From the NCBI GenBank assembly GCA_945643635.1, contig CALZFC010000090.1, positions 1,137,001 to 1,201,000 on the forward strand: a stretch of DNA of 64,000 nt, in the 5' to 3' direction. A program made the translations under genes and the position numbers. The DNA comes from Allodiplogaster sudhausi (Eukaryota; Nematoda; Chromadorea; Rhabditida; Diplogasteridae). Shown here piece after piece: positions 1-10,627 of this stretch (position 1 is its first letter; each line of letters starts with the position of its first letter). The notes below the pieces were generated by a model. It saw only the letters and a program-made list of their open reading frames with translations, was not told where the DNA came from and ran no database searches.

Positions 1-902
1 CTTTGTTCCCTGTTCTCCCGTGCTCACGACGCGGTCCTCCTGTACTTCTTGCAAATAAGCCTCTCTCCGCCTGTCACAATGATTCCCTTCAAATTTCATA
101 CCTATCCTTGCATTCGTTTCTGATGCATTCTACTGCAGAGCCTTGTGCATTTTAATTATTATTCCAGATAATTGGCCTACTTGACTTTTATGACCCGACT
201 GCGTAAGTCAGTTCGCTTCGTGCTCATTGTGAGCGGTCGCTGTTCTCATTCCTCTGCCTATTATATTGTTGCCATCAGGCCAGTTTTAATAATAAAAGCG
301 TAATTACGCAACTTCTCATTTCATTCCACATCGCACACCTTTTCTCCGTGTCTGGAGATACACACCAGGGGGGGGGGGATGCAGTACTTTTTGATTTTCA
401 TTCTCTCGGTTGATTATGCAAGAACTTTGCCGGTTCATGCTTTTTATAGAAAAAAAGTTAAACATCCTCATATTTAATTCAATATTAGCACCTTTTTCAT
501 TACTCTATAATCAAGAGAACCCAAACATTTTGCCTGGCACATCTCTTTTCCGGCTTCTAAAAGGAAACCTTCAACGAGTTTAGAGAAGCTGTAGCATGTG
601 TATCGTTATTTGTTATTGCCTTCGGCCTCTTCTATTCAATTTTGAAATTTATTAAAGAATTTTCTTGGCTTTTGACATTAGCATTTGTGATTGATTCCAA
701 TATGCTTGCATGATTCAGAAAAATTAAATTGAAAACTTTGAAATAGAGCGAATATGGTTTGGCTATGTATAAAAGGTGACCAAGTGCAATATCAAATGAA
801 TCACAAGTCACCTGCTTTTCATCTGCTAATTTTTTCGAACTTTTTTCTGGCATCAGTGAGAGATATTTTAAAAGAGAGAAGAATAAAAAAACCATCCTTT
901 AG
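1..902. other. AT-rich stretch, no gene seen
   Basis: No reading frame here has the composition, splice signals or motifs of a real exon. A run of G occurs near 368-379. Short open frames near 632-954 are AT-rich chance frames. The end of this stretch (TTTAG at about 898-902) could be a splice acceptor for the Pro/Thr-rich frame that follows, in which case an upstream exon would lie here, but I could not identify it. Confidence 0.5.
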
Positions 903-1475
903 AATCGAAGGGTGGCGTGTGCCTCGATTCTGCTTCTCCTTTCGTGTACGCTGATGGCGACCGCGTATACGACGACTCCGGAGCCGACTCAGGAGCCGAT
1001 TCAGGAGCCGACTCCATCATCGGTGCCAACTGATCGAACCATGCGGCCTATGTAAGTCGGGCCAGTGCCGCCGAAATCTGCTCCGCCCTTGAAATAGGCT
1101 CCTCCGCCGCTGCCGCCTCCGTCGACGGCGCAACCGATGACTCCTGAAACGACTCTATCGCCTCCGGTCGCAACGTAGCGCACGATGCGGCCGTATGAGC
1201 CTGGGTATCATTTACCGGTGCCGGTGAAATCGGCTCCGCCATCGGAGGATAAACCGTTTCCATCACTGCCGCCACCTTCGACAACGTATCCCATGCCACA
1301 CTCGATGGCGCCAACCTATCCGACGCTGCGGCCGCATGTCGCAATGCAAACCGGAGCGATGCCGGTGAACTCGGCTCCTCCGACGGCGCGGCCACCGTCG
1401 ACGGCGCTGTCGATGACTTCTGAAGCGATGACGCCTCCTTCGACGTCCGCTTATACCACGATGCCGCCAATTTAG
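903..1475 (+). pseudogene. decayed secreted Pro/Thr-rich protein frame
   Basis: One reading frame runs from a possible acceptor (TTTAG ending at 902) and encodes a hydrophobic signal-like stretch (residues SILLLLSCTLMATA), then a Thr/Pro/Glu segment with QEP repeats, then three imperfect repeats rich in Pro, Ser and Thr that share motifs such as TMRP, KSAPP and PPPST. The same frame carries stops at 1053 (TAA), 1095 (TAG) and 1176 (TAG) and ends at 1473-1475. A consensus-like donor (GTAAGT) overlaps the first stop, but no acceptor I can see restores the frame. GC content is far above the flanks. The best reading is a relic of a mucin-like secreted protein. A 140-residue antisense frame (1470 to 1048) is open and Ala/Ser-rich, so the opposite strand cannot be excluded. 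Confidence 0.35.
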
Positions 1476-2664
1476 TTTCCTTTTCTTGACGTGTCTTTTG
1501 AAACGATTCAGATTGACTATGACTATTTTTTTACTTGTTACGTCTTCTTGGCCTCTCTCTCTCTCTTCCTCTCTCCTATCCCTCTCTATTTCTCCAGTCA
1601 TTTTCTCTTCCTCATTATAATACAAGAAAGACCAATGGGTTTTAAATAAAGTTTTTGCAATGTTTTAGCTGAGAGAGTGCAAGGAAATTCGTGAAGAAAC
1701 GCCATTTTCTTCTCTTTACTTTGCATTTCTTTGCCGCTTACATGTACGCTTTCCTGTCTACTTTGGCTATTCCTCAGTGTTTCATCGCAAGTCATGGGTA
1801 GGGAATGTAGCTGTTGGCAAGGCGACATTTTCAGGGAAAGGGAGATGGGTACGGAGATGGGTTAGTAAGCGACAATGACGAGAACGATGGTCTGTGTGAA
1901 GGCGGACGGCAGCACTTTATAAATCCTAAGAATTCACTACGCCCCTTTGGCGTAATAGCTTAGCAAATTTCTTCTTATGGATGCCTTCCGGGTGTGAGCA
2001 GTTCTTTCCTTACAATTAGTTTTTCCTTGTAAAAGCAAAGAATAGAATAACTGCAACTTCATAAGTACAACCTTGGTGCATAGATGTTTGTCTCTTCCAG
2101 GCGCCATTCTTGTACGCAAAGTTGGGAGGAAGTGGGTTGTAACTAGGAAACATTCTGAGTGCATTTACGTCTTCCATCAAACAGACAAACTACACCGCTT
2201 TTCCACTTCCCCCCCCCCCACCGCCTTTTCCTATCCCTCTTTCCCTCCTGTTGTCGAGGTTAAAGAAGAAGAAAAAAGCGCTAGAAAAAGTTGGCAATTC
2301 TTGAGCCTTTACACTCCCCCGGAAGTTAGCTTTACAAGGAACCAAATAACACACTAGCACGTTGTAACTCGATGCTGTGAAAGACAATGTCGCTTACGTT
2401 CTTTGCTCGTTTAGATTGAACGAAGCGTTGCATAGTCAAGAATTCCAGTGACAACTGCTCTTGTAAAAATAATATTATCTAGGTTAAACAGCTTGGAAAG
2501 CGCACCATCGAGAAGTGGAAGTGATTCGGGCAACTCAAACATACATATGTTCATGTAATTATGTATGTACATACATATAATGGCAACTTTATATATACAT
2601 ACAAAACGCTAGATTGAATAACTAGCAAGACTATCAACTCAATAAGAATGAAACCAGAAGAAGA
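1476..2664. other. intergenic, no gene seen
   Basis: AT-rich sequence with a C run near 2209-2220. Open frames on both strands are short and lack splice-consistent continuation or recognisable motifs. It holds the 3' flank of the channel gene encoded on the minus strand, whose stop is at 2665. Confidence 0.5.
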
Positions 2665-3475
2665 TTACTTGCTGAGAAATACCACAAATATGATGGTGTT
2701 ACCAATGAGAAAGATAAAAAGACAGCACAAATCCAGAATATCAAATACTGCCGTCCACTGATGAAGACGACAGTCTTCTTTCCTTTCACGAATTACGGCC
2801 GCCGTTGATCTCCTGCCGAGAACGAAGCATTTAGTTGTTATCATTCCATAAAGGTATGGGTTCCATGAACACATTTCAGAAGCAAAGAACACTAAACACC
2901 TCAGAACGTTCTTGTACAGATCTCTGATGGAGTCAAGCCAACTTGTAGAGGTCTCAGTATCGTTGGAGTCGAATTGCTGCGGTAGAGAAGAATTCCTTAA
3001 AAAAAATAACTATGAATCCGTTACGTAGAGAATTCTTTACTATGGATGGAAATGTGAAACCAAAATGAAACGGACAACGTAAGACGTCGTGAGAGGCAGG
3101 AAATGCGCGAAAGTAGTTTGCTCGGCCAGCTCCGTCCAATCTAAAAACGCGGTGTTCCATTAATAATGGTATTTTTCATTCATACATATATTTGCCTATC
3201 CCACTGAAATATGCATGAACCCCGATGCCTTCACCCACCGGGCCCAGTCCCTGATAATGGAATGAACTTTTAAACTTTGAAACTGAAATATATAAGCTTC
3301 ATGTACGCAAATAAATTAATTAATTAATGAAAAAAGATTTTTATTTTTTTATACCGTTTTGCGATGGTGAAGAACTAGAAGAACTGTGGCCACGAGAGAT
3401 GCCAGGCAACAAGCCAAGAATTCAATGAAGATGAACATTGCTGAAAGTTTTTTGTTTATGTTACAACTAAAGTCT

Positions 3476-3540
3476 ATGAATAACTAAAGTTCGGACATGA
3501 ATAACTAAAGTTCGGACTTGAATAACTAAAGTTCGGACTT
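3476..3540. repeat. 21-bp tandem repeat (3 copies) after the M2 exon
   Basis: Three near-identical 21-base units (plus strand, core AAAGTTCGGACNTGAATAA) sit directly at the 3' side of the channel M2 exon. Read on the minus strand in the M2 frame they encode VRTLVI repeats and then a stop, displacing the normal M2-M3 linker. They obscure the donor site of that exon. Confidence 0.7.
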
Positions 3541-3983
3541 TAATAAGCAAAGGCTTGCCTAGGTCCGGAAGGTAGTTTGTTCGCGCAAGATGCTCTGAGA
3601 TCAAGCTCATGACTTGAAACATATAGAACAGGACGGTGACGACGAGGGAGGCCTGATTTGCATAGTTACTTAATTTATAGATTATTTTTATATGGAATAC
3701 CTGTGATATTCGAGTTCCAGTATTCGATTTCGTAGAAAAAAAGACCGCAGATGCACATAGAGCAAGCAATGAATGTAGGAATCATAAGGCTAGTGATGTA
3801 GTACGTGGAGTCTCCTCAACTTCACCTAAATCAACCATATGCCGAATATCCACGCAGGGAGTGTGGAAGAAAGATGATGTTGTTACCTCGTAGACGATAT
3901 AGTTTGAATCATTAGTGAGGACGTGAATGGAAAGTAAGCGCCATTCTCCATTCTGCGATCCCTTCAAAACTCTACTTTGTGAT

Positions 3984-3987
<4 letters not shown>

Positions 3988-4022
<35 letters not shown>
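3988..4022. repeat. (TA)n microsatellite
   Basis: Perfect TA dinucleotide run inside a channel intron on the minus strand. Similar runs occur at about 6240-6272, 19275-19328, 35342-35360 and 63048-63070. Confidence 0.9.
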
Positions 4023-4025
<3 letters not shown>

Positions 4026-4303
4026 TGCATGAGTTTTGCTTGATTGAAAAAATAAAAATTAAATGGATGTACCGTTCCGTTTGCAGTTGGATCCTCGTCC
4101 TGATCAGAAGCGTAGTAGGGAACAATAGCGACCTAGACGACACGAACACTCACTCAGCAACAGCCACAAGAAAGAGAACTTCTATAGCTAACCTCATCTG
4201 AGTTGTAGTTCCAGGTGGTCATGTTCATGAAGCAACTTTGAGTGTCGAATGGATAATGATGCAGATTGAGTGGACAGTGAAATTGGTATGCCTGAGAAGG
4301 AAG

Positions 4304-4348
<45 letters not shown>

Positions 4349-5078
4349 TTCTTCTTTCAGCTTGACTAATAATCAATTTCTAACCATGACGAGATAGCCA
4401 GTCACCGATCCGTTGCTCTTAATTCTCGCTAGCAAATCGTCCACCATGCTATCTCCATACCTGAAACTGTGTTTAAGAACCAACCAAAAGAGATACAATC
4501 ATATCAGGCCCCCTCGATGTCTTCTTTCCTAAGATGACTAATACCTAAGAGTAAAAGCAGATGAGTACCCATTGGCCATGGCAAGCCTTGGCCTCCAGAT
4601 TCTGGAGTCTTTCACTGCGATGGTCGCTGGTGACCCTGTCCACTCCGTTCGATTCCATTTCAACAACTCGTCATACCAATACAACTCAAAGTCGATGGCA
4701 ATCGACAGCATCATTTGCGTCTCATCCTCAATACAATCACTGCTACTTTTTCAATTTTTTAAAAATTACTACTGTCATTGCTAGGGGGCCAGAGCTAGCA
4801 GCAGCGGAGGCCACGCCTAGAGGAACTGCTTCCGCTGCCCCAGTGTTCGCCGGCAACAGGTAGGAGGCGGCTGCACCAAAGGCCTGGCCACCGGGCATGA
4901 CACTACAGACTTACAAAGCTGAGGATGCTGATCTTGTGCATGTACATCTCAACAGAAGTGAGCGTGGAGCTGTTGAGAACGGGCCGAACGTTTCTCTAGT
5001 AACCATCGAAGAGAGTTGTGAAGAGGGCACTCAGGTTGAAAGAAGAGGAAGAATGCAGATCTGACCTCTCACATACAA

Positions 5079-5379
5079 CTCCTTAAAGGAGATCTAATTG
5101 TAAGGCGAATAAATAGTTTTTTCGCCAACTTTGGTCAGGTTGAGCTAGATCTCCTTTAATCACAGAAGAATGCGCATTTATTGCGAAGTCTTTAAAGGAG
5201 GACGAACACCAAAAAATTATGTGACATTTTAAATTGCCGCGGCCCTTCGCACTCTCATTCACGCGTGCTATTTTCACGCAGCGGGTTTGTGCGACCTGCG
5301 AAATAGCACGCGTGAATGAGAGTGAGCAGGGCCGCGGCAATTTGAAAATCACAGTTTTTCGATGATCGTCCTCCTTTAA
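5079..5379. mobile_element. fold-back (MITE-like) elements, copy A of a GGAGG family
   Basis: The segment 5191-5379 is a long imperfect hairpin: left end TTTAAAGGAGGACGA, right end TCGTCCTCCTTTAA, with inner arms sharing GCCGCGGCCC and CACTCTCATTC read inwards. The loop holds GCGGGTTTGTGCG. A smaller fold-back, 5079-5159 (CCTTAAAGGAGATCTA and TAGATCTCCTTTA), abuts it. Both lie immediately upstream of the first recognisable channel exon. No coding capacity, so a non-autonomous element. Related copies are at 5876-6012 and 8876-9090. Confidence 0.75.
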
Positions 5380-6161
5380 GTGAGAGTCTAACATAAATAA
5401 ATACGTTATTTAAAAGAAGCATAAGTGTGATAATCAAAGGTCGAACCGATGAATGTGAGCTGAAGCAGAAACATTGTGTCTTTGGCGTGCTGCATCCCCC
5501 TAGTCATCGGGGCATGCACTCTGGCAGTCCCCATCTTCGCCCCGACCAGAGTCGGTTGCCGGGGGAGATGAAGGTGTGGCCACGTGTTTGGGACAACGTC
5601 AGTGTGTTTTGCATGGACAAATGTTTTCACTGCCTCTGAAAAAGGAAAAAAAGGGGAAGTTAAACTAGACATGAAAACAAGATGCCTAAATATAGTTAGC
5701 AAAGAAATAACAAAAGGAGCAAAGCATTGATTGCAATGCCACGCTAGATTCGATTATGACATGCGCAGAAAGTGGATAAGAACAAGTAAGTTTCGGCCAA
5801 TGACTCAGTGCGGTTCATCGCAGTAGCGGCCCGAGCAATCAGTGTGGAGGGTCGGCCTTCTGTCTCACAATCAGCTTTAAAGGAGAAATTATGTGATACT
5901 TCAAAATGCCGCGGCCCTTCGCACTCTCATTCGCGCGTTCTATTTTCACGCAGCGGGTTTGTGCAACCAGCGAACATGCATTAAATATTTTTAGGTGATC
6001 GCCCTCCTTTAAAAAAAAATTTTCTGCACATTCTATTCGCAGAGTCACGTCGACAAATAAGCATTTCGCAATAATGTAGTAAAATGACAAAAGTAATTTG
6101 AAAAAGCGCAGCACTCATCACTTTCGTTATTCGCTTCCGCCGCGAGAGGTTGCTTCCCGGG
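5380..6161. other. intergenic; holds fold-back copy B (5876-6012)
   Basis: No exon is supported. Copy B of the GGAGG fold-back family (5876-6012) keeps the left arm, the GCGGGTTTGTGC loop and the right terminus (CCTCCTTTAAA) but lacks most of the right arm, so it looks internally deleted. The Ly6-like gene starts just downstream at 6162. Confidence 0.6.
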
Positions 6162-6236
6162 ATGGCTCGCTTCTCTCTCATGCCTCTGCTGCTTCTGCTG
6201 GCCTTGTGGTGCCTTTCGAGAAAAAAAATGATTTAT

Positions 6237-6274
<38 letters not shown>

Positions 6275-9200
6275 TTAGCTTAATCGAGTCTTTCAAAATA
6301 TTTAATTAAATTTCAAAACTTTTTTTTTCATAGCCATTATGCATACATTGAGCGGCTTCGTCGACGCTGCGAGGATTCGCTGCGAGGACTCCAAGTCGAA
6401 TTCCACCGTCGATTGCTTTTCCTGCGCTGTCCGCGTCACTTTCCAGAGTGTCAGGAGATTAACATAAATATGTATAACACCTAATTAATTGAGGGAGGAA
6501 TACGATCTACGAAAAATCATAGTGAAACGTCGAATTTCGCTATTTTCATCTTTTATCACTGAGAGCGCAGATAAATGTCTTGATGGAGAGGGAACAATAC
6601 TGTTTTTATTGCTCAATATTTTCAATATATATATATATATATTTGTTTATCTGGATTGTTTTAATAAATTAATAGACACGGGAGAGAGACTTAACCGAGA
6701 GAATTGAGCAATCAGATAAATAAGAGGCTCGCAACAAGGCGGCCAATATGATGCATAGGGCACCAAAACAAAAAGAACATTAGAAAGGAAGTAAAATATA
6801 TATCACAATTAATTAGTTGCCATAATTATAAAACGAATAGATAATTCAACGAGAGAGGACATGATTCTTAATGAGAAGGCGAGCAGATGGCAACGATAAA
6901 TCAAAAATCTTGTCGGGCAGTCTATTCCAAGAGTCGACAATCCTATTTGCAAAAAAGTTCATATACATGCTAGAATGAAACTTGAACTTAGGCAGCTTAA
7001 AGCGATGTCCTCTAGTAAACCCAACTGGTGAGAAACTAAATATATCAGTTGACTTGATACCATATGGGCCTTTAACAATCTTATAAGCAACGACAAGGTC
7101 ATTAATCTCACGGCGGGCATAGAGCGGCTCTATATTTACAAACGCTAAACGCTCACTGTAGGGGAGGAGGGAGAGACCGCATCTTTTAAAGGCAAGTCGC
7201 GTGAAGCGCTTCTGAATATTCTCAATCTGGTTAATAAGGTAAATTTGGCTAGGGAACCATACTTCCATGCAAAATTCAAGTAAAGGGCGAACATAAATGA
7301 CAAATAAATGAACTAGAAAAGTGATATTGCGAGATCTAAAGTTCCTTAGTATATGGAAGAAAGCTCTAGTTGCTCGTCTACAAATCAAATCAATATGGTT
7401 TTGGAAAGAAAGATTATTAGACATTTGGACCCCAAGGTCACGAAATAAGATGAAGTGGGAGGTATTGCCTGAGAAAGTAGGGTAGGTTGAAAGGTTGGGT
7501 GGGCATGTCCAATGGCCATGAACATCGTCTTCTTGATTGATAGCGAGTCCCCAGTCGGATGACCACTCGGCAACACAATCGAGAGCGCGTTGCAGAAGCA
7601 CAGTATCTGCAACAGTTTATAATTTAGCATCATCAGCATAAAGTGTACAGAATGAGCCAATGGGTAAGTAGTCGGGAAGGTCATTAATGTAAAGAAGAAA
7701 CATAAGTGGGCCACAGACGCTTCCCTGAGGGACTCCAGAAGGAATTCATAGGAAAGTTCCCCGTCCACTATTACCCGCTGTGTTCTATCGGTGAGGAAAG
7801 AAGAGAGCCAACGGAGGAGAGAGCCAGATATACCATAGCAGGAGAGCTTCTTAATAAGAAATGGGAGAGGGATAGTGTCAAATGCTTTAGAATAGTCAAT
7901 ATAGACAGCAGATACAAAGGAGGACGAGTCAACCGCGGAGTGCCAGGTGGAGAGAGAGGAAAGCAGAGCAGAGGCGCATGATTTTCTCCTACGAAAGCCG
8001 TGCTGAGAAGGAGAGAGGAGGCCATGTTCATCAAGATAAGAAAATAGCTGCTTGCACACAATGCGCTCAAATGTTTTAGAAATGCCTGAGGTAAGGGAAA
8101 TGGGTCTATAATTAGCAGGGTCGCTAATGTCGCCTTGGCGCTTATAAATGGGCTTAACATGAGCTGTTTTCCAGAGAGAAGGACAAATGCCATGAAGGAG
8201 GAATCGGTTAAAAAGTATAGTAAGAGGAACAGAGATAGCTACAGAAGTGACTTTAAGAAATGCATAGGGAACTCCGTCAGGAGTACAAGAGTTTCGAAGG
8301 GGAAGACTTCTAAGCATATGGTGAACTGTAACGGCTGAGAAGTCTAAGTAATCAATTCGTGCAGATGTCCTAGATGGGAAGGAATTACATGCAGATGGTG
8401 AGGGTATGGAGGAGGAGTAGGATAATTTGAAAGAATTTGCAAAGCAGGTAGCCTTTTCGGAGTTGTCAGTCAAAGTGCGGCCAGAAACACGATCTTTAAT
8501 TGCACTAATAGTAGGTTTTGCCTTGACGCGGCCGTTAACAAAGCTGAAGAATGAACGAATAGAACATGATGTCCATTGGCTGCCATAATAGATAAATTGT
8601 GTCTCAAATACGTTTTACGAAGTCAAAAATGGGTGCAATTTTTGGGTGCAATTTCTTTGCAATTTTGTTTAAAAAAATGAAAATTGTTCTACTTTTCGAG
8701 AGAGTATCTAATACTATGCAAAAAAGTGATAACTTTTTAAATTAAAATTAATTTTCAGGACGAAATAAACATGGCAGCCAATGGGACGAGTGCGGAGTAC
8801 GAATGCCTGCGCTTTTTCGAGCGCACTCGCTGCGAGGAGACTGGGCATCGCCGCTGGAAGTACGATTCTATTCCATTTAAAAGGAGGGCGATCACCGAAA
8901 AATATTTAATGCAGGTTCAAATTGCCGCGTCTGCCCTGTGATTCCTCCCTCTCATTCTCGCGTGCCATTTCGCAGGTCGCACAAAAACGCTGCGTGAAAA
9001 TAGCACGCGAGAATGAGAGTGAGGAATCACAGGGCAGACGCGACAATTCGAACCTGCATTAAATATTTTTCTGTGATCGCGCTCCTTAAAGGAAGAATAT
9101 ACATATTCATTATGTATGTATATAAGAAAAACAAATTAGAAAAGAAACAAATTGTACGCGGCATGTTCTCCTTAAAACATATGTAAATCAGTATTTAAAA

Positions 9201-9566
9201 AAAAATTCTATCTTGAGGTGCGTGTGCAACGAAAACTTGTGCAGCACTGACGATCGGGCGATCGAGAAGGCGATTCTGGATGTTAGCATTTTTAGACATA
9301 GCAAATTTGTTCATGTCACATTTTTCCAACTACGTGGATATCCAGAGCGAAAAATGGAGTTCTTTCAGAGTGAGTAAACAAACAAATTATATATTTTTAA
9401 AGTTACAAAAATTCAGGCTCGTTCTTTCTGGAACGTTGGGAAGTGGATCATTGTGGGCGTCGTTGGCGGCATCATTGTTCTCGTGATCGTCGCCGTGATC
9501 ATTGTCTACGTCGTGCGGGCCACTCGGGCTCCGCCCCCTGGCTACGCCCCGCCTCCTCGCTACTAG
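6162..9566 (+). CDS. Ly6/uPAR-like protein with transmembrane tail
   Basis: Small cell-surface protein. Exon 1 (6162-6208) encodes a signal peptide ([15 protein letters not shown]). Exon 2 (6353-6449, acceptor GAG, or from 6334) gives [16 protein letters not shown]. Exon 3 (8759-8859) gives [14 protein letters not shown]. Exon 4 (9218-9281) gives [10 protein letters not shown], the C-terminal cysteine signature of three-finger Ly6 domains. After an optional 24-base exon (9373-9396), the last exon (9417-9566) encodes one hydrophobic helix and a Pro-rich cytoplasmic tail [12 protein letters not shown]. Exons 3 and 4 join in phase (AA+G) to make the key Cys codon. About eight cysteines match the fold; the function is unknown to me. 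Intron 2 contains an antisense LINE and intron 3 a fold-back element. The exon 2 donor is weak, so that boundary is uncertain. Confidence 0.7.
6840..8570 (-). mobile_element. 5'-truncated non-LTR retrotransposon (CR1/jockey-like RT), inactive
   Basis: Reverse transcriptase of a LINE, copied by target-primed reverse transcription. Reading on the minus strand from about 8560 to 7745: the pre-palm region, [34 protein letters not shown], and the catalytic Asp motif [10 protein letters not shown]. The frame then shifts by one base near 7740 into [12 protein letters not shown] and [11 protein letters not shown] (YADD codons 7629-7640). A TAA stop follows at 7617-7619, and the same frame resumes ([14 protein letters not shown]) to a C-terminal segment ending at 6846 with the WNRLPDK motif typical of the CR1/L2-like clade. 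No endonuclease domain remains. The copy lies antisense in an intron of the Ly6-like gene and cannot encode active protein. Confidence 0.88.
8876..9090. mobile_element. fold-back element, copy C of the GGAGG family
   Basis: Long hairpin: left end TTTAAAAGGAGGGCGATCAC, right end GTGATCGCGCTCC; arms share ATATTTAATGCAGGTTC, CTGCCCTGTGATTCCTC and CTCTCATTCTCGCGTGC in inverted orientation, with a short central loop containing CGCAGGTCGCAC. It lies within the intron between the exons ending at 8859 and starting at 9218 of the Ly6-like gene. Confidence 0.8.
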
Positions 9567-9625
9567 GCTCCGCCCCCTCGGTATTAGGTTCCGCCCCATC
9601 GGTATTACGTTCCGCCCACTCCCTG
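9540..9625 (+). repeat. tandem 21-bp repeats from the Pro-rich tail running past the stop
   Basis: After the stop codon at 9564-9566 the DNA continues as units of the form TAnTAGGnTCCGCCCCnTCG (about 9557-9618). Read in frame they would keep adding PPPRY-like peptide, separated by a stop in each unit or its Tyr equivalent. The Pro-rich tail therefore seems to have grown by tandem duplication and the present stop is one repeat among several. Confidence 0.65.
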
Positions 9626-10627
9626 GTCGCAACTCTCTCCCTCACTCGCACGCTCTCTTGCTCTTCCCACTGTCCCCTAATTGGATGCTCATAACGAATA
9701 AATGGAGCTGAATTTCTTCATAACCGAAACGTAGGAAAAGAAACAATGATCACTCATATACCATCATAAGAAGTAAATGAATTGTCCGAGAAAATTTGGA
9801 AATGGAAAGATATTCGAAGTAGTGAAACAATAGGAAAACTGAGAAATACCGGTCTTAAGTACAAAATACTTAATGGCTTATATGACAGATCTATGATGAA
9901 ATGTCAATAAAGCTAATTACGATATTCAAACACACCCGATCACGCGCGATTAATCCTCAATTCCATGAAAAAATTGCCCAATGTAAAAAATAGAATCATT
10001 GCAACCGAATTCAGCTACTTTTGACGACGAGAAGAAATCAATTAATGATCGAAAGCATGATGATTTTCTATTAGCCACTCTCAACGCAGCCTAGAAACTT
10101 CAATACTTTGAAAGAGCCGCGAGAAAGTTCGCATAGTGGATGAGCAGGGAATCCTTTCTTCGCGTTCTCCACGCGAAGAAAAGATCCTTTCTGATTTTTT
10201 TTTTGGTTTTGTTACAGAATTAATAGTAATGCTAGTTATTTCTCTATTTTCTCTTTAATGAAGCCATGTAAAAGGCATTTGTATTTGCGCAGAGATTGCG
10301 AAGAAAGAATCCCGTCTGATCCCCCGGAAGGCATTGGAAACAAAGGTGATATTTTCCATTTACGCAAATTTTTGCTACCTCCCATAAAAATGTCATGAAT
10401 TTGTGGTGAAATTTTTATTTCTTCAATTTCTGCAGTTGATAACAATATGCTTTTAGAGCGCGAAGAAAGGATCCCCATGCAATCCTCCAGGAAGCAGGAA
10501 ACGAGGGTTATTGTTATTTTACTTTCAAGCGTATCGGGAACAGGATGACTTTTGCAGAATGCATGGAGGTGAGAGAATAGTGCAGGCATGCAGATAGATG
10601 AGATTCAATTCTGTCGTAAAAATCCAG
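9567..10627. other. no gene; dispersed GAAGAAAGGATCC-type repeats
   Basis: AT-rich sequence with no supported exon. At 10152-10195 a short hairpin pairs ATCCTTTCTTCGCG with CGCGAAGAAAAGATCC. Related motifs (GCGAAGAAAGNATCCC followed by CCGGAAG or CCAGGAAG) recur at about 10297-10335 and 10459-10500, and again far away near 27367-27405, suggesting a degraded dispersed repeat. Confidence 0.55.

Larger units (their letters stand above)
2665..5060 (-). pseudogene. cys-loop ligand-gated ion channel, apparently broken
   Basis: Pentameric neurotransmitter-gated channel subunit; family members sit in neuronal or muscle membrane. Exons, in transcript order: 5060-4915 (N-terminal helix and a VRPV motif), 4742-4569 (ELYWYDELLKW, then a W-R-P loop), 4460-4385, 4291-4193 (complete cys-loop CPLNLHHYPFDTQSC, 13 residues between cysteines), 4132-4073, 3971-3887, 3825-3701 (LRR then M1, YYITSLMIPTFIACSM), 3652-about 3541 (M2, ending SEHLARTNYLPDL), 3440-3355 (M3, ending VLHHRK), 3140-3061, and 2995-2665 (loop, M4, stop). 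Damage: an in-frame TAG at 4996-4998 just before RNVRPV; a one-base shift near 3804 between LRR and M1; splice phases that do not match at several junctions; a 21-base tandem repeat after M2; no signal-peptide exon found. Junctions through 4742-4193 and 3440-2665 are phase-consistent, so decay or local sequence error is patchy. Confidence 0.82.

Noticed and set aside
1048..1470. 140-residue minus-strand open frame, Ala/Ser/Pro-rich
   Set aside because: It is antisense to a GC-rich repeat whose plus strand has a signal-like start; no splice or start signal supports it, though it cannot be fully excluded.
7706..8193. Plus- and minus-strand frames overlapping the LINE
   Set aside because: Shadow frames of the reverse transcriptase.
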